A DNA stretch of 64,000 bases from Sulfuricurvum sp. (GTDB lineage: Bacteria > Campylobacterota > Campylobacteria > Campylobacterales > Sulfurimonadaceae): positions 1 to 64,000 of the forward strand of contig NZ_JAQUHV010000010.1 in NCBI RefSeq assembly GCF_028681615.1, given 5' to 3'. Position 1 is the stretch's first letter, and each line of letters begins with the position of its first letter. Both the position numbers and the translations under genes were made by a program. This document shows positions 29,272 through 36,874 of the stretch, piece by piece. The notes under the pieces were generated by a model. It made no database searches. It saw only the letters and a list, made by a program, of their open reading frames with translations, and was not told the DNA's origin.

Positions 29272-30525
29272 CTAAAGCAGCCCAATCAACGCCACCAACA
29301 ACACCGGTGGCGTAATCACCAGTCCCACTTTCATATATTCGCCCCAACCGATTTTAACCCCTTTTTGCGCCAAAACGTGAAGCCAGAGCAACGTCGCGAG
29401 CGAGCCGATAGGGGTCATTTTCGGCCCGAGGTTGGAGCCGAGGATATTGGCATACGCTAACGCATGATTCCCTGCTTCGCCGATCGCGATATCCATCACC
29501 ATGATGGTCGGCATATTGTTCATAACCGAGCTGAGAATCGCGGAGAGAAAGCCCGTTCCGATAACGGCATACACATTCCCCATACTTTGCAATTCGGTGA
29601 TCACCCCTGCGAGATAGGTGGTCAATCCCCCGTTTTTGAGACCGTAGACGACAACGTAGAGCCCGATACTGAACCACACCACCTGCCACGGTGCCGCTTT
29701 AATCGTTAGAAACGGTTTTGTCGCTTTAAAATAGGTCGCTATAGCCAGAAAGACCAGTGCACCTCCGAGTGCAAATACCGATACGGGAAGATGATAATGA
29801 TCTCCGATAAAATACCCCGCCATGAGCAGAGCCAAAAACCACCAGCTCAGCCGAAACATCGTCCTATTTTTAATCGCGGATTCCGGAGTGGCCAATTGGG
29901 TGATGTCGATATGGATCGGGATATCTTTGCGAAAGTAGATCCAGAGTACGGCGATGGAGGCGATGATACTGAGTAGATTCGGAAGGAACATTGTCTTGGC
30001 ATATTCCCAGAACCCGATGTGAAAATACCCTGCCGTCACGATATTGGTAAGATTTGAGATAACCAACGGATTGGAAGCACTGTCGCCGATAAATCCTCCC
30101 GCCATCAAAAAAGCGAAAACGGCGACGGGGTTCATCTTGAGATGTTTCATTTTGGCCAGAACGATCGGGGTGAGGATCAGCGCCGCACCGTCGTTGGCAA
30201 ACAATGCCGAAACCAAAGCACCGAGTATGAGGATATAGACAAACATGAAATTGCCGTTTCCGCCTGATAGGCGCGCCATCTTGAGCGCTGCCCATTCGAA
30301 AAATCCGATCTCATCAAGTACCATCGAGAGGAGTATGATTCCGATAAACGCCAGTGTCGCATCCCAGACGATGGAGGTGACCGTCCAGACATCGGCGATA
30401 CTCACAACCCCCAATGCCACAGCCGCGACTGCCCCGATAACAGCCGTAGTACCGATCTGCAAACCTCGCGGCTGCCATATGACAAAAACGAGCGTCGCTA
30501 AAAAAAGCCCTATGGCGGTTATCAT
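29272..30525 (-). CDS. arsB: Arsenite efflux permease ArsB
   Basis: A 417-residue ArsB-type ion transporter with about 12 helices. Typical segments include LFANDGAALILTPIVLAKM, GGFIGDSASNPLVISNLTNIV, the NNMPTIMVMD stretch and ILGSNLGPKMTPIGSLATLLWLH. It expels arsenite or antimonite from the cytoplasm. No arsA ATPase gene is nearby, so it probably works as a carrier. It follows arsC by 17 bases on the same strand. Confidence 0.94.
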   Translation of the reverse strand: MITAIGLFLATLVFVIWQPRGLQIGTTAVIGAVAAVALGVVSIADVWTVTSIVWDATLAFIGIILLSMVLDEIGFFEWAALKMARLSGGNGNFMFVYILILGALVSALFANDGAALILTPIVLAKMKHLKMNPVAVFAFLMAGGFIGDSASNPLVISNLTNIVTAGYFHIGFWEYAKTMFLPNLLSIIASIAVLWIYFRKDIPIHIDITQLATPESAIKNRTMFRLSWWFLALLMAGYFIGDHYHLPVSVFALGGALVFLAIATYFKATKPFLTIKAAPWQVVWFSIGLYVVVYGLKNGGLTTYLAGVITELQSMGNVYAVIGTGFLSAILSSVMNNMPTIMVMDIAIGEAGNHALAYANILGSNLGPKMTPIGSLATLLWLHVLAQKGVKIGWGEYMKVGLVITPPVLLVALIGLL

Positions 30526-30542
30526 GGTATATCCTTCTTTAT

Positions 30543-30959
30543 TTAATCAGCCAAAAAAGCTTTTACATACTCTTCGATCGAATCACGGACAGCACGAACC
30601 TGCTGCATGATCTCCTCATCGCTTCCGACAAAAGTCGACGGGTCTTTCAAACTCCAATGTTCGTTTTTCATTACACCCGGAAATACGGGACATTGTTCCG
30701 CTACTTCCGCATCGCATACGGAAATCACATGGGTAAAATGGTGCCCCTCTTTATAGAGTTCAAAAATACATTTGGTTTGATTCTGAGAAAGATCAAACCC
30801 TTTTTCTGCCATAGCCCGAACTACATAGGGATTAAGTTCACCCGGTTCGATTCCCGCACTTTCTGCACTCTCATTTTCATGCGCATACTTATTGAAAAAT
30901 GCCTCGGCCATTTGACCTCGCGCACTGTTATGACTGCAAACAAACAATATTCTTAACAC
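30543..30959 (-). CDS. arsC: Arsenate reductase ArsC, thioredoxin-coupled type (copy 1)
   Basis: A 138-residue low-molecular-weight-phosphatase-type arsenate reductase. The P-loop is C8-x5-R14 (VCSHNSARGQMAE). The other two redox cysteines are C82 and C90 (VCDAEVAEQCPVFPG), matching the three-Cys thioredoxin-dependent class. It converts arsenate to arsenite for export by ArsB, encoded just after it. It is divergent from arsR across the operator region. Confidence 0.93.
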   Translation of the reverse strand: MLRILFVCSHNSARGQMAEAFFNKYAHENESAESAGIEPGELNPYVVRAMAEKGFDLSQNQTKCIFELYKEGHHFTHVISVCDAEVAEQCPVFPGVMKNEHWSLKDPSTFVGSDEEIMQQVRAVRDSIEEYVKAFLAD

Positions 30960-31008
30960 TCGATAACCCTTTGTATATTTTGATGGAATTGTAGCGTATT
31001 TTAGAATA

Positions 31009-31034
31009 AATATATCAATATATCTTGATATATT
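31009..31034. promoter_or_regulatory. Palindromic operator between arsCB and arsR
   Basis: Perfect 10-base inverted arms AATATATCAA / TTGATATATT separated by 6 bases, centred in the 115-bp gap between divergent arsC and arsR. This position and symmetry fit an ArsR-dimer operator controlling both directions. Binding is inferred. Confidence 0.7.
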
Positions 31035-31074
31035 ATTTTAATTACGTTACACTTTCATAAATCGGAGGTATTCT

Positions 31075-31398
31075 ATGGATGTTTTTTTGGAAACGGTGTC
31101 GGCGCTTAATGATGAAACCCGCATCAAACTCCTCGCATTTTTAGATACGCACGGAGCGTTGTGCGTCTGTGATCTGCAGGAGAGTTTCGGGATGATCCAA
31201 TCTCGCCTCTCACGGCACCTGAAAATCCTTAAAGACGGAGGGTTTTTACGGGTAGATCGGTGCGGAACATGGGCGTATTACTCTATCCGCAGCCCGTTGG
31301 ATCGTTTCCGAAGCGAAGCGTTGGCTGAAATCCGCTGTCTGGGGATCGAACTCCCCCCACTCGTCAAATTATCTCAAAACGAAGGTTGTACTCTATGA
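31075..31398 (+). CDS. arsR: ArsR/SmtB-family arsenic-responsive repressor
   Basis: A 107-residue winged-helix repressor. The arsenic-sensing box is LCVCDL with C30 and C32, placed in the helix before the recognition helix (QSRLSRHLKILKDGGFLRV). A further C63 could be a third ligand. It is expected to release DNA when As(III) binds. GGAGG precedes the ATG. Its stop overlaps the next arsC start (ATGA), so it leads the operon that runs to the rhodanese at 34892. Confidence 0.93.
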   Translation: MDVFLETVSALNDETRIKLLAFLDTHGALCVCDLQESFGMIQSRLSRHLKILKDGGFLRVDRCGTWAYYSIRSPLDRFRSEALAEIRCLGIELPPLVKLSQNEGCTL

Positions 31399-31799
31399 AA
31401 AATGTTTTAATCCTCTGCACCGGCAACAGCTGCCGCTCTATCATGGGTGAAGCGTTGATCAATGCCAAAATGGGCGATTGCGTGTATGCGCAAAGCTCGG
31501 GTGTCAAAGCGAGCGGCAAAGTCAATCCGAACGCTCAGGCGCTGCTGGAAGAAAAAGGGTACTGGAGAGACGAATACCATTCCAAAGTGATCGATACCGT
31601 CATCGATACCCCATTTGATCTCGTTGTAACTGTCTGCGATCACGCCCATGAGACCTGTCCGATGTTCCCTAAAGCGGTCAAAACGATCCATGTCGCGTTC
31701 GAAGACCCGAGCGGAAAAGCGGTAGAAGAATATGCTAAAACACTCGATCTGATCGAAGCAACTCTGCTTCCTATCATTAAAGCGGAGCTGTGCGACTGA
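31395..31799 (+). CDS. arsC: Arsenate reductase ArsC, thioredoxin-coupled type (copy 2)
   Basis: A 134-residue protein of the same three-Cys family as copy 1: C8-x5-R14 (CTGNSCRS), C81 and C88 (CDHAHETCPMFP). The start is the ATG at 31395 in the ATGA overlap with arsR. It differs clearly in sequence from copy 1, so it is not a recent duplication. It is coupled to arsP by a one-base overlap. Confidence 0.92.
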   Translation: MKNVLILCTGNSCRSIMGEALINAKMGDCVYAQSSGVKASGKVNPNAQALLEEKGYWRDEYHSKVIDTVIDTPFDLVVTVCDHAHETCPMFPKAVKTIHVAFEDPSGKAVEEYAKTLDLIEATLLPIIKAELCD

Positions 31800-32743
31800 T
31801 GTGGCAGGAACTGAGCGGAAAAATCATTCTCGAATGGCTGGGGTTTTCAGGCCGTCTGGGCGAAGCACTCCATTTTTTCCTCTATGATACGATCAAAATC
31901 TGGTTTTTACTCCTCTCCATCATTTTTGCCGTATCCTTTTTACGCACTTGGTTCAATACCGAAAAAGTGCGTGCTTATCTGGCCGGAAAACGGGAATTTA
32001 CGGGCAATATCCTCGCGGCGCTGTTTGGGATCATTACCCCGTTTTGCACCTGCTCGGCAATCCCCCTCTTTCTGGGATTTTTGCAGGCACGCATCCCCAT
32101 CGGTGTGACGTTCAGCTTTCTCATCAGCGCCCCGCTGAACAATGAGATCGCAATCGCCATGCTCTTTGGCTTATTCGGCTGGAAGATCACGGCCATCTAT
32201 ATCGGATTCGGCCTTTTTGTCGCCATATTGGGAGGCTGGATTATCGGCCGTTTCAACGTCGAAAAATACGTCCTCATTACTGTGCCGCCTCTCTCAGGCG
32301 ATATCGAGCTACCGACCTATAATCCTCCATTTCGTGAGCGTGTAAATGAAGCATGGATCAACACACGCGATATTTTCCATAAAATCTATCTCTGGGTCAT
32401 GGTCGGTGTCGGTGTCGGTGCATGGTTCCACGGCTATGTTCCGGCCGAGTTTATCGCGCAGTATGCCGGAGGAGATGCATGGTATACGGTTCCCGTCGCC
32501 GTGTTAATGGGGATACCGATGTACTCGTCCGCCGCCGGGGTTATGCCTCTGGTGGAAGTTCTGACCCAAAAAGGGATGCTGCTTGGGTCTGCACTGTCGT
32601 TTATGATGGCGGTAACGGCGCTCAGCCTCCCTGAGGCAATCATCCTAAAACAGATTCTCCATATCCGCCTGATCGCCCTCTTTTTTGCGATCATCGGTGC
32701 GGGTATAATGGGGATCGGATTTATCTTTAACACCATTTTATAG
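31799..32743 (+). CDS. arsP: ArsP-family (DUF318) permease
   Basis: A 314-residue permease with about eight helices. The family's conserved TPFCTCSAIPLF (C83, C85) and the SAPLNNE motif are present. ArsP proteins export trivalent organoarsenicals such as methylarsenite; others in the family have unknown substrates. The ATG overlaps the arsC stop by one base (TGATG). A small Cys-rich gene follows after 8 bases. Confidence 0.9.
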   Translation: MWQELSGKIILEWLGFSGRLGEALHFFLYDTIKIWFLLLSIIFAVSFLRTWFNTEKVRAYLAGKREFTGNILAALFGIITPFCTCSAIPLFLGFLQARIPIGVTFSFLISAPLNNEIAIAMLFGLFGWKITAIYIGFGLFVAILGGWIIGRFNVEKYVLITVPPLSGDIELPTYNPPFRERVNEAWINTRDIFHKIYLWVMVGVGVGAWFHGYVPAEFIAQYAGGDAWYTVPVAVLMGIPMYSSAAGVMPLVEVLTQKGMLLGSALSFMMAVTALSLPEAIILKQILHIRLIALFFAIIGAGIMGIGFIFNTIL

Positions 32744-32751
32744 GAATTAAT

Positions 32752-33012
32752 ATGAATATCGAAATCAGTAACCAAAAAGGCGGAGTCAAAGCTTTTATAA
32801 GCGGGTTTAGCACCGAAATACTCGGAGCCAAAATAGAGGCATGCCAAAATGGTCAATGCGACTGTGCATGCGATCCTGAATTAATGCAAAAGATCAGTTC
32901 TATTGAACTTTCATCTACCGATGGCGGTTCTGCGATCACCATTACCGGAGATGTCGATGCACAAACCCTCGCACCGATGATGCGAGAATGTCTATTAGGA
33001 AATAAAGAATAA
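32752..33012 (+). CDS. Small Cys-rich protein of unknown function in the arsP operon
   Basis: An 86-residue protein I do not recognise. It has a tight cysteine cluster C31-C36-C38-C40 (CQNGQCDCACD) and one more cysteine, C80, near the C-terminus. The rest alternates like a small alpha/beta domain (SIELSSTDGGSAITITGDVDAQTLAPMMREC). No signal peptide, so it is cytoplasmic. The cluster suits binding of a thiophilic metal or metalloid. It is preceded by an AGGAA site and follows arsP by 8 bases, so it belongs to the operon. Role not known. Confidence 0.78.
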   Translation: MNIEISNQKGGVKAFISGFSTEILGAKIEACQNGQCDCACDPELMQKISSIELSSTDGGSAITITGDVDAQTLAPMMRECLLGNKE

Positions 33013-33024
33013 ACTTTGTGAATC

Positions 33025-33106
33025 TTCCGCACTTATGCGGAAAGCTTTAGGGGATTGCGAAGGACAAGCTTGTCCTTGCCGCCCAGATGGGTTTTGCTCA
33101 TTTGGG
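33025..33106 (+). repeat. Three consecutive hairpins inside the ars operon
   Basis: Within the 119-bp gap between the Cys-rich gene and the mini-thioredoxin gene there are three perfect or near-perfect stems: 33025-33042 (TTCCGCA/TGCGGAA), 33060-33077 (an 18-base perfect palindrome centred on AAGCTT) and 33082-33106 (CCCAGATG/CATTTGGG with a G-U pair in RNA). None has a U-tract, so they do not look like terminators. They may set differential mRNA stability or represent a REP-like element. Confidence 0.65.
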
Positions 33107-33131
33107 TGCATAACATCAAATAGGAGCAAAA

Positions 33132-33368
33132 ATGAAAATAGAAATCTTAGGTACCGGATGCGCGAAATGCAAAACTCTCGAAGAGGCGACTAAACAGGCT
33201 GTCGCTCAAAGCGGACAATTTGCCCAGATCGAAAAGGTCGAAGATATCATGAAAATCATGGAGTACGGCGTGATGAGTACCCCTGGCCTCGTGATCGACG
33301 GAAAAGTCGTCAGTACCGGCAAAGTATTAAGCGTTAATGAGATCAAAGAGCTGATCAAAGCGCAGTAG
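33132..33368 (+). CDS. Mini-thioredoxin (redox-active disulfide protein family)
   Basis: A 78-residue cytoplasmic thioredoxin-fold protein with the active site C10-A-K-C13 and the cis-Pro region MSTPGLVIDGK. Such proteins exchange disulfides or bind metals. An AGGAG site precedes the ATG. The next gene, a CcdA-like permease, starts immediately after its stop, so the two may form an electron-transfer pair. It is a paralogue of the protein at 51272. Confidence 0.88.
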   Translation: MKIEILGTGCAKCKTLEEATKQAVAQSGQFAQIEKVEDIMKIMEYGVMSTPGLVIDGKVVSTGKVLSVNEIKELIKAQ

Positions 33369-34073
33369 ATGGAAAGTTTTCTCTTAGGACTTCTCGAAAC
33401 CCACGGAGCATTGGTATTTGCCGGAGCTTTTAGTGTCGGAGCCCTAACCTCGCTTGCCCCCTGTTCTATCATCTCCGTCCCGCTGCTGGTGGGAAGCGCA
33501 CTGGGGATGAGTTCTCATCTCACTCCGCGCGAACGGGTAACGTTTACCTATCTCTTCTCCTTGATGTTTGCGTTTGGGGTGACGGTGAGTTTTTCGATCC
33601 TTGCGTATATGGTGGCGAAAATGGGGTACTTTTTCTCTGTCGCGCCGCTGGAAGCGTATATCGCCGGGGCGATTGCGGCCATCGCGATCGGTCTGTATTC
33701 TCTGGGGATACTCCCTGAGGTTATCGACAAATCGCGCTGGATGAGCCGTCTCATCACCCTACGCTATGCGGGGGCACTGTTGATCGGGATGCTGTTTGGC
33801 CTCGTCTCCACCCCGTGTGCTTCGGCTCCGCTGGTGGCGATCATCACGGTAGCCTCCAATGCTCCCGATTGGTACGCATATGCCCTTGTCCTCACCTTTG
33901 CACTGGGGCATTCGCTCTTGCTGCTGGCGGCGGGAGTATCGGTGGGATTTGCCCAAAGTGTCGCCTCCAGCACAAAAATAGCGTTAATAACCGGATGGAT
34001 CACCAAAATCTTCTCCTTTGCCCTGATCGGTATCGGAGTCTATTTTTTCACCCTTGCCTACGAGCAATTTTAA
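33369..34073 (+). CDS. CcdA/DsbD-like thiol electron-transfer membrane protein
   Basis: A 234-residue protein with six predicted transmembrane helices and the two reactive cysteines of the CcdA family: C32 in SLAPCS and C150 in VSTPCAS. CcdA passes electrons from cytoplasmic thioredoxin to periplasmic thioredoxin-like proteins. Here it lies between a cytoplasmic mini-thioredoxin and a periplasmic thioredoxin-like protein, the exact layout expected for a relay. That the relay serves arsenic or organoarsenic handling is inference from the operon. Confidence 0.87.
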   Translation: MESFLLGLLETHGALVFAGAFSVGALTSLAPCSIISVPLLVGSALGMSSHLTPRERVTFTYLFSLMFAFGVTVSFSILAYMVAKMGYFFSVAPLEAYIAGAIAAIAIGLYSLGILPEVIDKSRWMSRLITLRYAGALLIGMLFGLVSTPCASAPLVAIITVASNAPDWYAYALVLTFALGHSLLLLAAGVSVGFAQSVASSTKIALITGWITKIFSFALIGIGVYFFTLAYEQF

Positions 34074-34082
34074 AGGATTATC

Positions 34083-34451
34083 ATGTTTAAACTCATTTCA
34101 CTTCTTGCTTTTTGCGCATCGTTATTCTCCGCCGAACTGCAACCGCGCCCGTATGCACTGGTCCTTCAAGAGATAGGCAAAGGGCAAACGGTTATGGTCG
34201 AAGCGGGTTCTACCAAATGCAATGCCTGTAAAGAGATGGGGGCACTGCTCTACCGTGAAATGGAACTCAACCCCAAACGAAAGATATTTTTTGTCAATGT
34301 TGCAGAAGAGCGTAGCGCGGCGCGTGCTATGAAAATCCAGATGATCCCGACACAGATAGTCTACGATCCGCAGGGGCGTGAAATCGACCGTCATATCGGC
34401 GGGTTTACCACCGATGCTCTGAAACAGTTTTTAGCCAAGAATAAAATCTAG
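34083..34451 (+). CDS. Periplasmic thioredoxin-like protein
   Basis: A 122-residue thioredoxin-fold protein with a signal peptide (MFKLISLLAFCASLFSAE) and active site C46-N-A-C49. The cis-Pro is in MIPTQIVYD. A small AAGGA site precedes the ATG. It is the likely periplasmic acceptor of electrons from the CcdA-like protein encoded just before it. Confidence 0.87.
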   Translation: MFKLISLLAFCASLFSAELQPRPYALVLQEIGKGQTVMVEAGSTKCNACKEMGALLYREMELNPKRKIFFVNVAEERSAARAMKIQMIPTQIVYDPQGREIDRHIGGFTTDALKQFLAKNKI

Positions 34452-34460
34452 GAGAAATAT

Positions 34461-34892
34461 ATGAAAAGAATATTAGCGATTCTTCTGTTCGCAGGTTCAC
34501 TTAGCGGCGAAACATTCGACCATTACCTCAAACGCTTCGATTACAATGAACGTACCGAAATGAAGATCAAAAGTCTTGAGGCCGTTGAACTCTACAAAAT
34601 GGGTGAGGTCGAGTTCGTAGACATACGTTTCAAAGAAGAACAGGCCATTTGGAGTTTTCCTTTTATGAAAATGATACCTCTGAACGAACTGCCGGACCGT
34701 TTAAACGAACTCGATAAAAATAAAACCATTGTAACCGTCTGCCCTCATTACGACCGTGCTGAGATGGCTCGTATCTTTTTGACTCTGAAGGGGTTTAAAA
34801 GCCGATATTTGACCGATGGACTGATAGGGCTTGCAGGTTACCTACGCGGTGATGAGGCAAAAGAGTTTATAGAAGAAATGAAGAAGAGATAA
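34461..34892 (+). CDS. Periplasmic rhodanese-like protein
   Basis: A 143-residue protein with a signal peptide (MKRILAILLFAGSLSGE) and a rhodanese domain: VEFVDIRFKEE and the active-site loop VTVCPHYDRA with C94. Rhodaneses carry sulfane sulfur on this cysteine. Last gene of the arsR-arsP operon, 9 bases after the thioredoxin-like gene. Substrate unknown; a persulfide partner for the adjacent thiol relay is possible. Confidence 0.83.
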   Translation: MKRILAILLFAGSLSGETFDHYLKRFDYNERTEMKIKSLEAVELYKMGEVEFVDIRFKEEQAIWSFPFMKMIPLNELPDRLNELDKNKTIVTVCPHYDRAEMARIFLTLKGFKSRYLTDGLIGLAGYLRGDEAKEFIEEMKKR

Positions 34893-34938
34893 GATGAATT
34901 TTTTTTAACATTGTGATTAATTGTTGATATGTTTTAGT

Positions 34939-34944
34939 TATAAT
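34939..34944 (+). promoter_or_regulatory. Candidate -10 box for the GGDEF gene
   Basis: TATAAT in the 79-bp gap after the rhodanese gene, 27 bases before the ATG at 34972. No clear -35 box. Confidence 0.4.
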
Positions 34945-34971
34945 TATTCTAAAAAGCATTGATACAAATTT

Positions 34972-36831
34972 ATGGATAAAAATTACAAATCCTACTTTTT
35001 AGGATATTTCATCATCTTTGGGATACTCATCACCGTCCTAAGTTCTCTCATCAGTTACAAAATTCATATGATTGATATAGAGGGTTCTGTAAAAAAATAT
35101 GCCCAAGAAGTATCGATCAGCAGAAAAAATTATATTCTGCAACCCCACATCGATCAAATGGACGATATTGTTAACTCAATCGCCAACGATCAAGCCATGA
35201 AAGATTTTGTTCAGACCGGGAACCTGCTAAAAAAACGTGAACTTCAAAATCTTTTTTTAACTCTCACTAACTCCAATAAAGCCATCATGCAAACACGATT
35301 TATCGATGCAAACGGCCAAGAGGTCATTAGAGTAAATCGTGATAACGGACAAAGCCTTCCCTATATTGTCAAAGAATCGGATCTTCAAAATAAAAAAGGG
35401 CGAGATTATTTTCAGGCTGTCAGCAAACTGAATAGACCGGTAATTTGGCATTCGAAACTCGATCTCAATATTGAAAACGGTAAAATAGAAGTCCCCTATC
35501 GTCCCACTATCCGAATCGCCGTCCCCCTTTTTAATGAGGGAAAATTTTCCGGAATGGTCATTTGCAACATGCTTTCCGGCGAGTTATTTAAATCCGTAGA
35601 AAATTCACCTCTGTTTGATCTTTTTATCATAGACAAAGAGGGAAACTATATTCTTCATCCCGACAATAAATTTGCATGGAACAAATATACCGGAGTAAAG
35701 CGGGATCTTTATGAAGATTTCCCCGAAGACGCATCCTCTATCTTGGCAGGTCGTGCATCAGGTACTAATTTTTTCGCCTATCCGTTGAATTCTATTTTGA
35801 ATAATGACGATAAAGCGATTTTAATACTAAAACCAAAAGCAACTATGATCAGCTCATTAAAAAACACCAATAAGATCGTAACGGTTATCGTTGCCCTTTT
35901 AAGTCTTCTGATCAGTATCCCATTGGCGATATACGCCGCACGATCACCTATTAAGCTTCAGCGCGCCTTGCATAACTCTAATGTGGAACTAAAGCGTTTT
36001 TCCGATATTATCGACCGATATGTCATCAGTGCCACCACTAAAACCAGCGGAATCATCACCAGTATCAGTACCGCCTTCGCAAACATAAGCGGATTCAGCA
36101 AAGCAGAGCTTATCGGCGAAAAGATGAATATCATCCGTCATCCTGATACTCCTAAAGCAGTGTTCCAAGATTTATGGAACACGATATTACAGGGAAGTTC
36201 ATGGGAAGGTGAAATTAAAAATAAAGCAAAAAGCGGTGATTCTTATTGGCTTGGACAAACGATCATTCCAATCAAAGATGAAAACGGCACTATTACCTCT
36301 TTTATGTCGGTAGGAACCGATCACACAGCTAAAAAAGAGCTGGAAGCCATTGCAATGGTCGATAAATTAACCCATCTCTATAACAGACGAAAAATGGATG
36401 AATGTCTGTATATCGAAGTGGAAAAATCAAAGCGCTATAGTAAACCGTTATCCCTCATCATGATCGATATCGATTATTTTAAAAAAGTCAATGACACCTA
36501 TGGACACCAAACTGGTGATGCAGTCTTACAAAAAGTGGCTGAGCTCATAAATAACAATACTCGAAAAATTGACTGTTGTGCACGATACGGCGGTGAAGAG
36601 TTCCTGATAATGTGTCCTGAAACACCGGAAGAAGGGGTTTTGACTCTTGCAGAGCAGATCAGAAGGACGATTGAAGCGTATGAATTTGAGACCGTTAAAC
36701 ACCTAACAATCAGTCTGGGAGTTTCGACATACAGTGAAACCGATGACATGATGACATTGATTAAAAAATGCGATGAAGCTTTATACAAAGCAAAACACCA
36801 AGGGAGAAATCAAGTCGTCTTTTATTCCTAA
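34972..36831 (+). CDS. Membrane diguanylate cyclase with periplasmic sensor and PAS domain
   Basis: A 619-residue protein: helix at about 9-27, a ~270-residue periplasmic dCache-like sensor (RFIDANGQEVIRVNRDNG is typical), a second helix near 300-322, a PAS domain (~340-455, FSKAELIGEKMNIIRHPDTP) and a GGDEF domain (~460-619) with GGEEF in the active site (RYGGEEFLIM). It should make cyclic di-GMP in response to a periplasmic ligand. The first ~330 residues give no clue to which ligand. Confidence 0.92.
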   Translation: MDKNYKSYFLGYFIIFGILITVLSSLISYKIHMIDIEGSVKKYAQEVSISRKNYILQPHIDQMDDIVNSIANDQAMKDFVQTGNLLKKRELQNLFLTLTNSNKAIMQTRFIDANGQEVIRVNRDNGQSLPYIVKESDLQNKKGRDYFQAVSKLNRPVIWHSKLDLNIENGKIEVPYRPTIRIAVPLFNEGKFSGMVICNMLSGELFKSVENSPLFDLFIIDKEGNYILHPDNKFAWNKYTGVKRDLYEDFPEDASSILAGRASGTNFFAYPLNSILNNDDKAILILKPKATMISSLKNTNKIVTVIVALLSLLISIPLAIYAARSPIKLQRALHNSNVELKRFSDIIDRYVISATTKTSGIITSISTAFANISGFSKAELIGEKMNIIRHPDTPKAVFQDLWNTILQGSSWEGEIKNKAKSGDSYWLGQTIIPIKDENGTITSFMSVGTDHTAKKELEAIAMVDKLTHLYNRRKMDECLYIEVEKSKRYSKPLSLIMIDIDYFKKVNDTYGHQTGDAVLQKVAELINNNTRKIDCCARYGGEEFLIMCPETPEEGVLTLAEQIRRTIEAYEFETVKHLTISLGVSTYSETDDMMTLIKKCDEALYKAKHQGRNQVVFYS

Positions 36832-36845
36832 GCAAACAAACGAAA

Positions 36846-36874
36846 GGGCATTAATGTTTTAAATATTAATGCCC
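36846..36874 (-). terminator. Terminator overlapping the SulP stop codon
   Basis: A 10-bp stem (GGGCATTAAT/ATTAATGCCC, loop 9) covers the stop of the minus-strand SulP gene. On minus it is followed by a T-rich stretch (CTTTCGTTTGTTTG). It may also stop the convergent GGDEF transcript. Confidence 0.65.
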
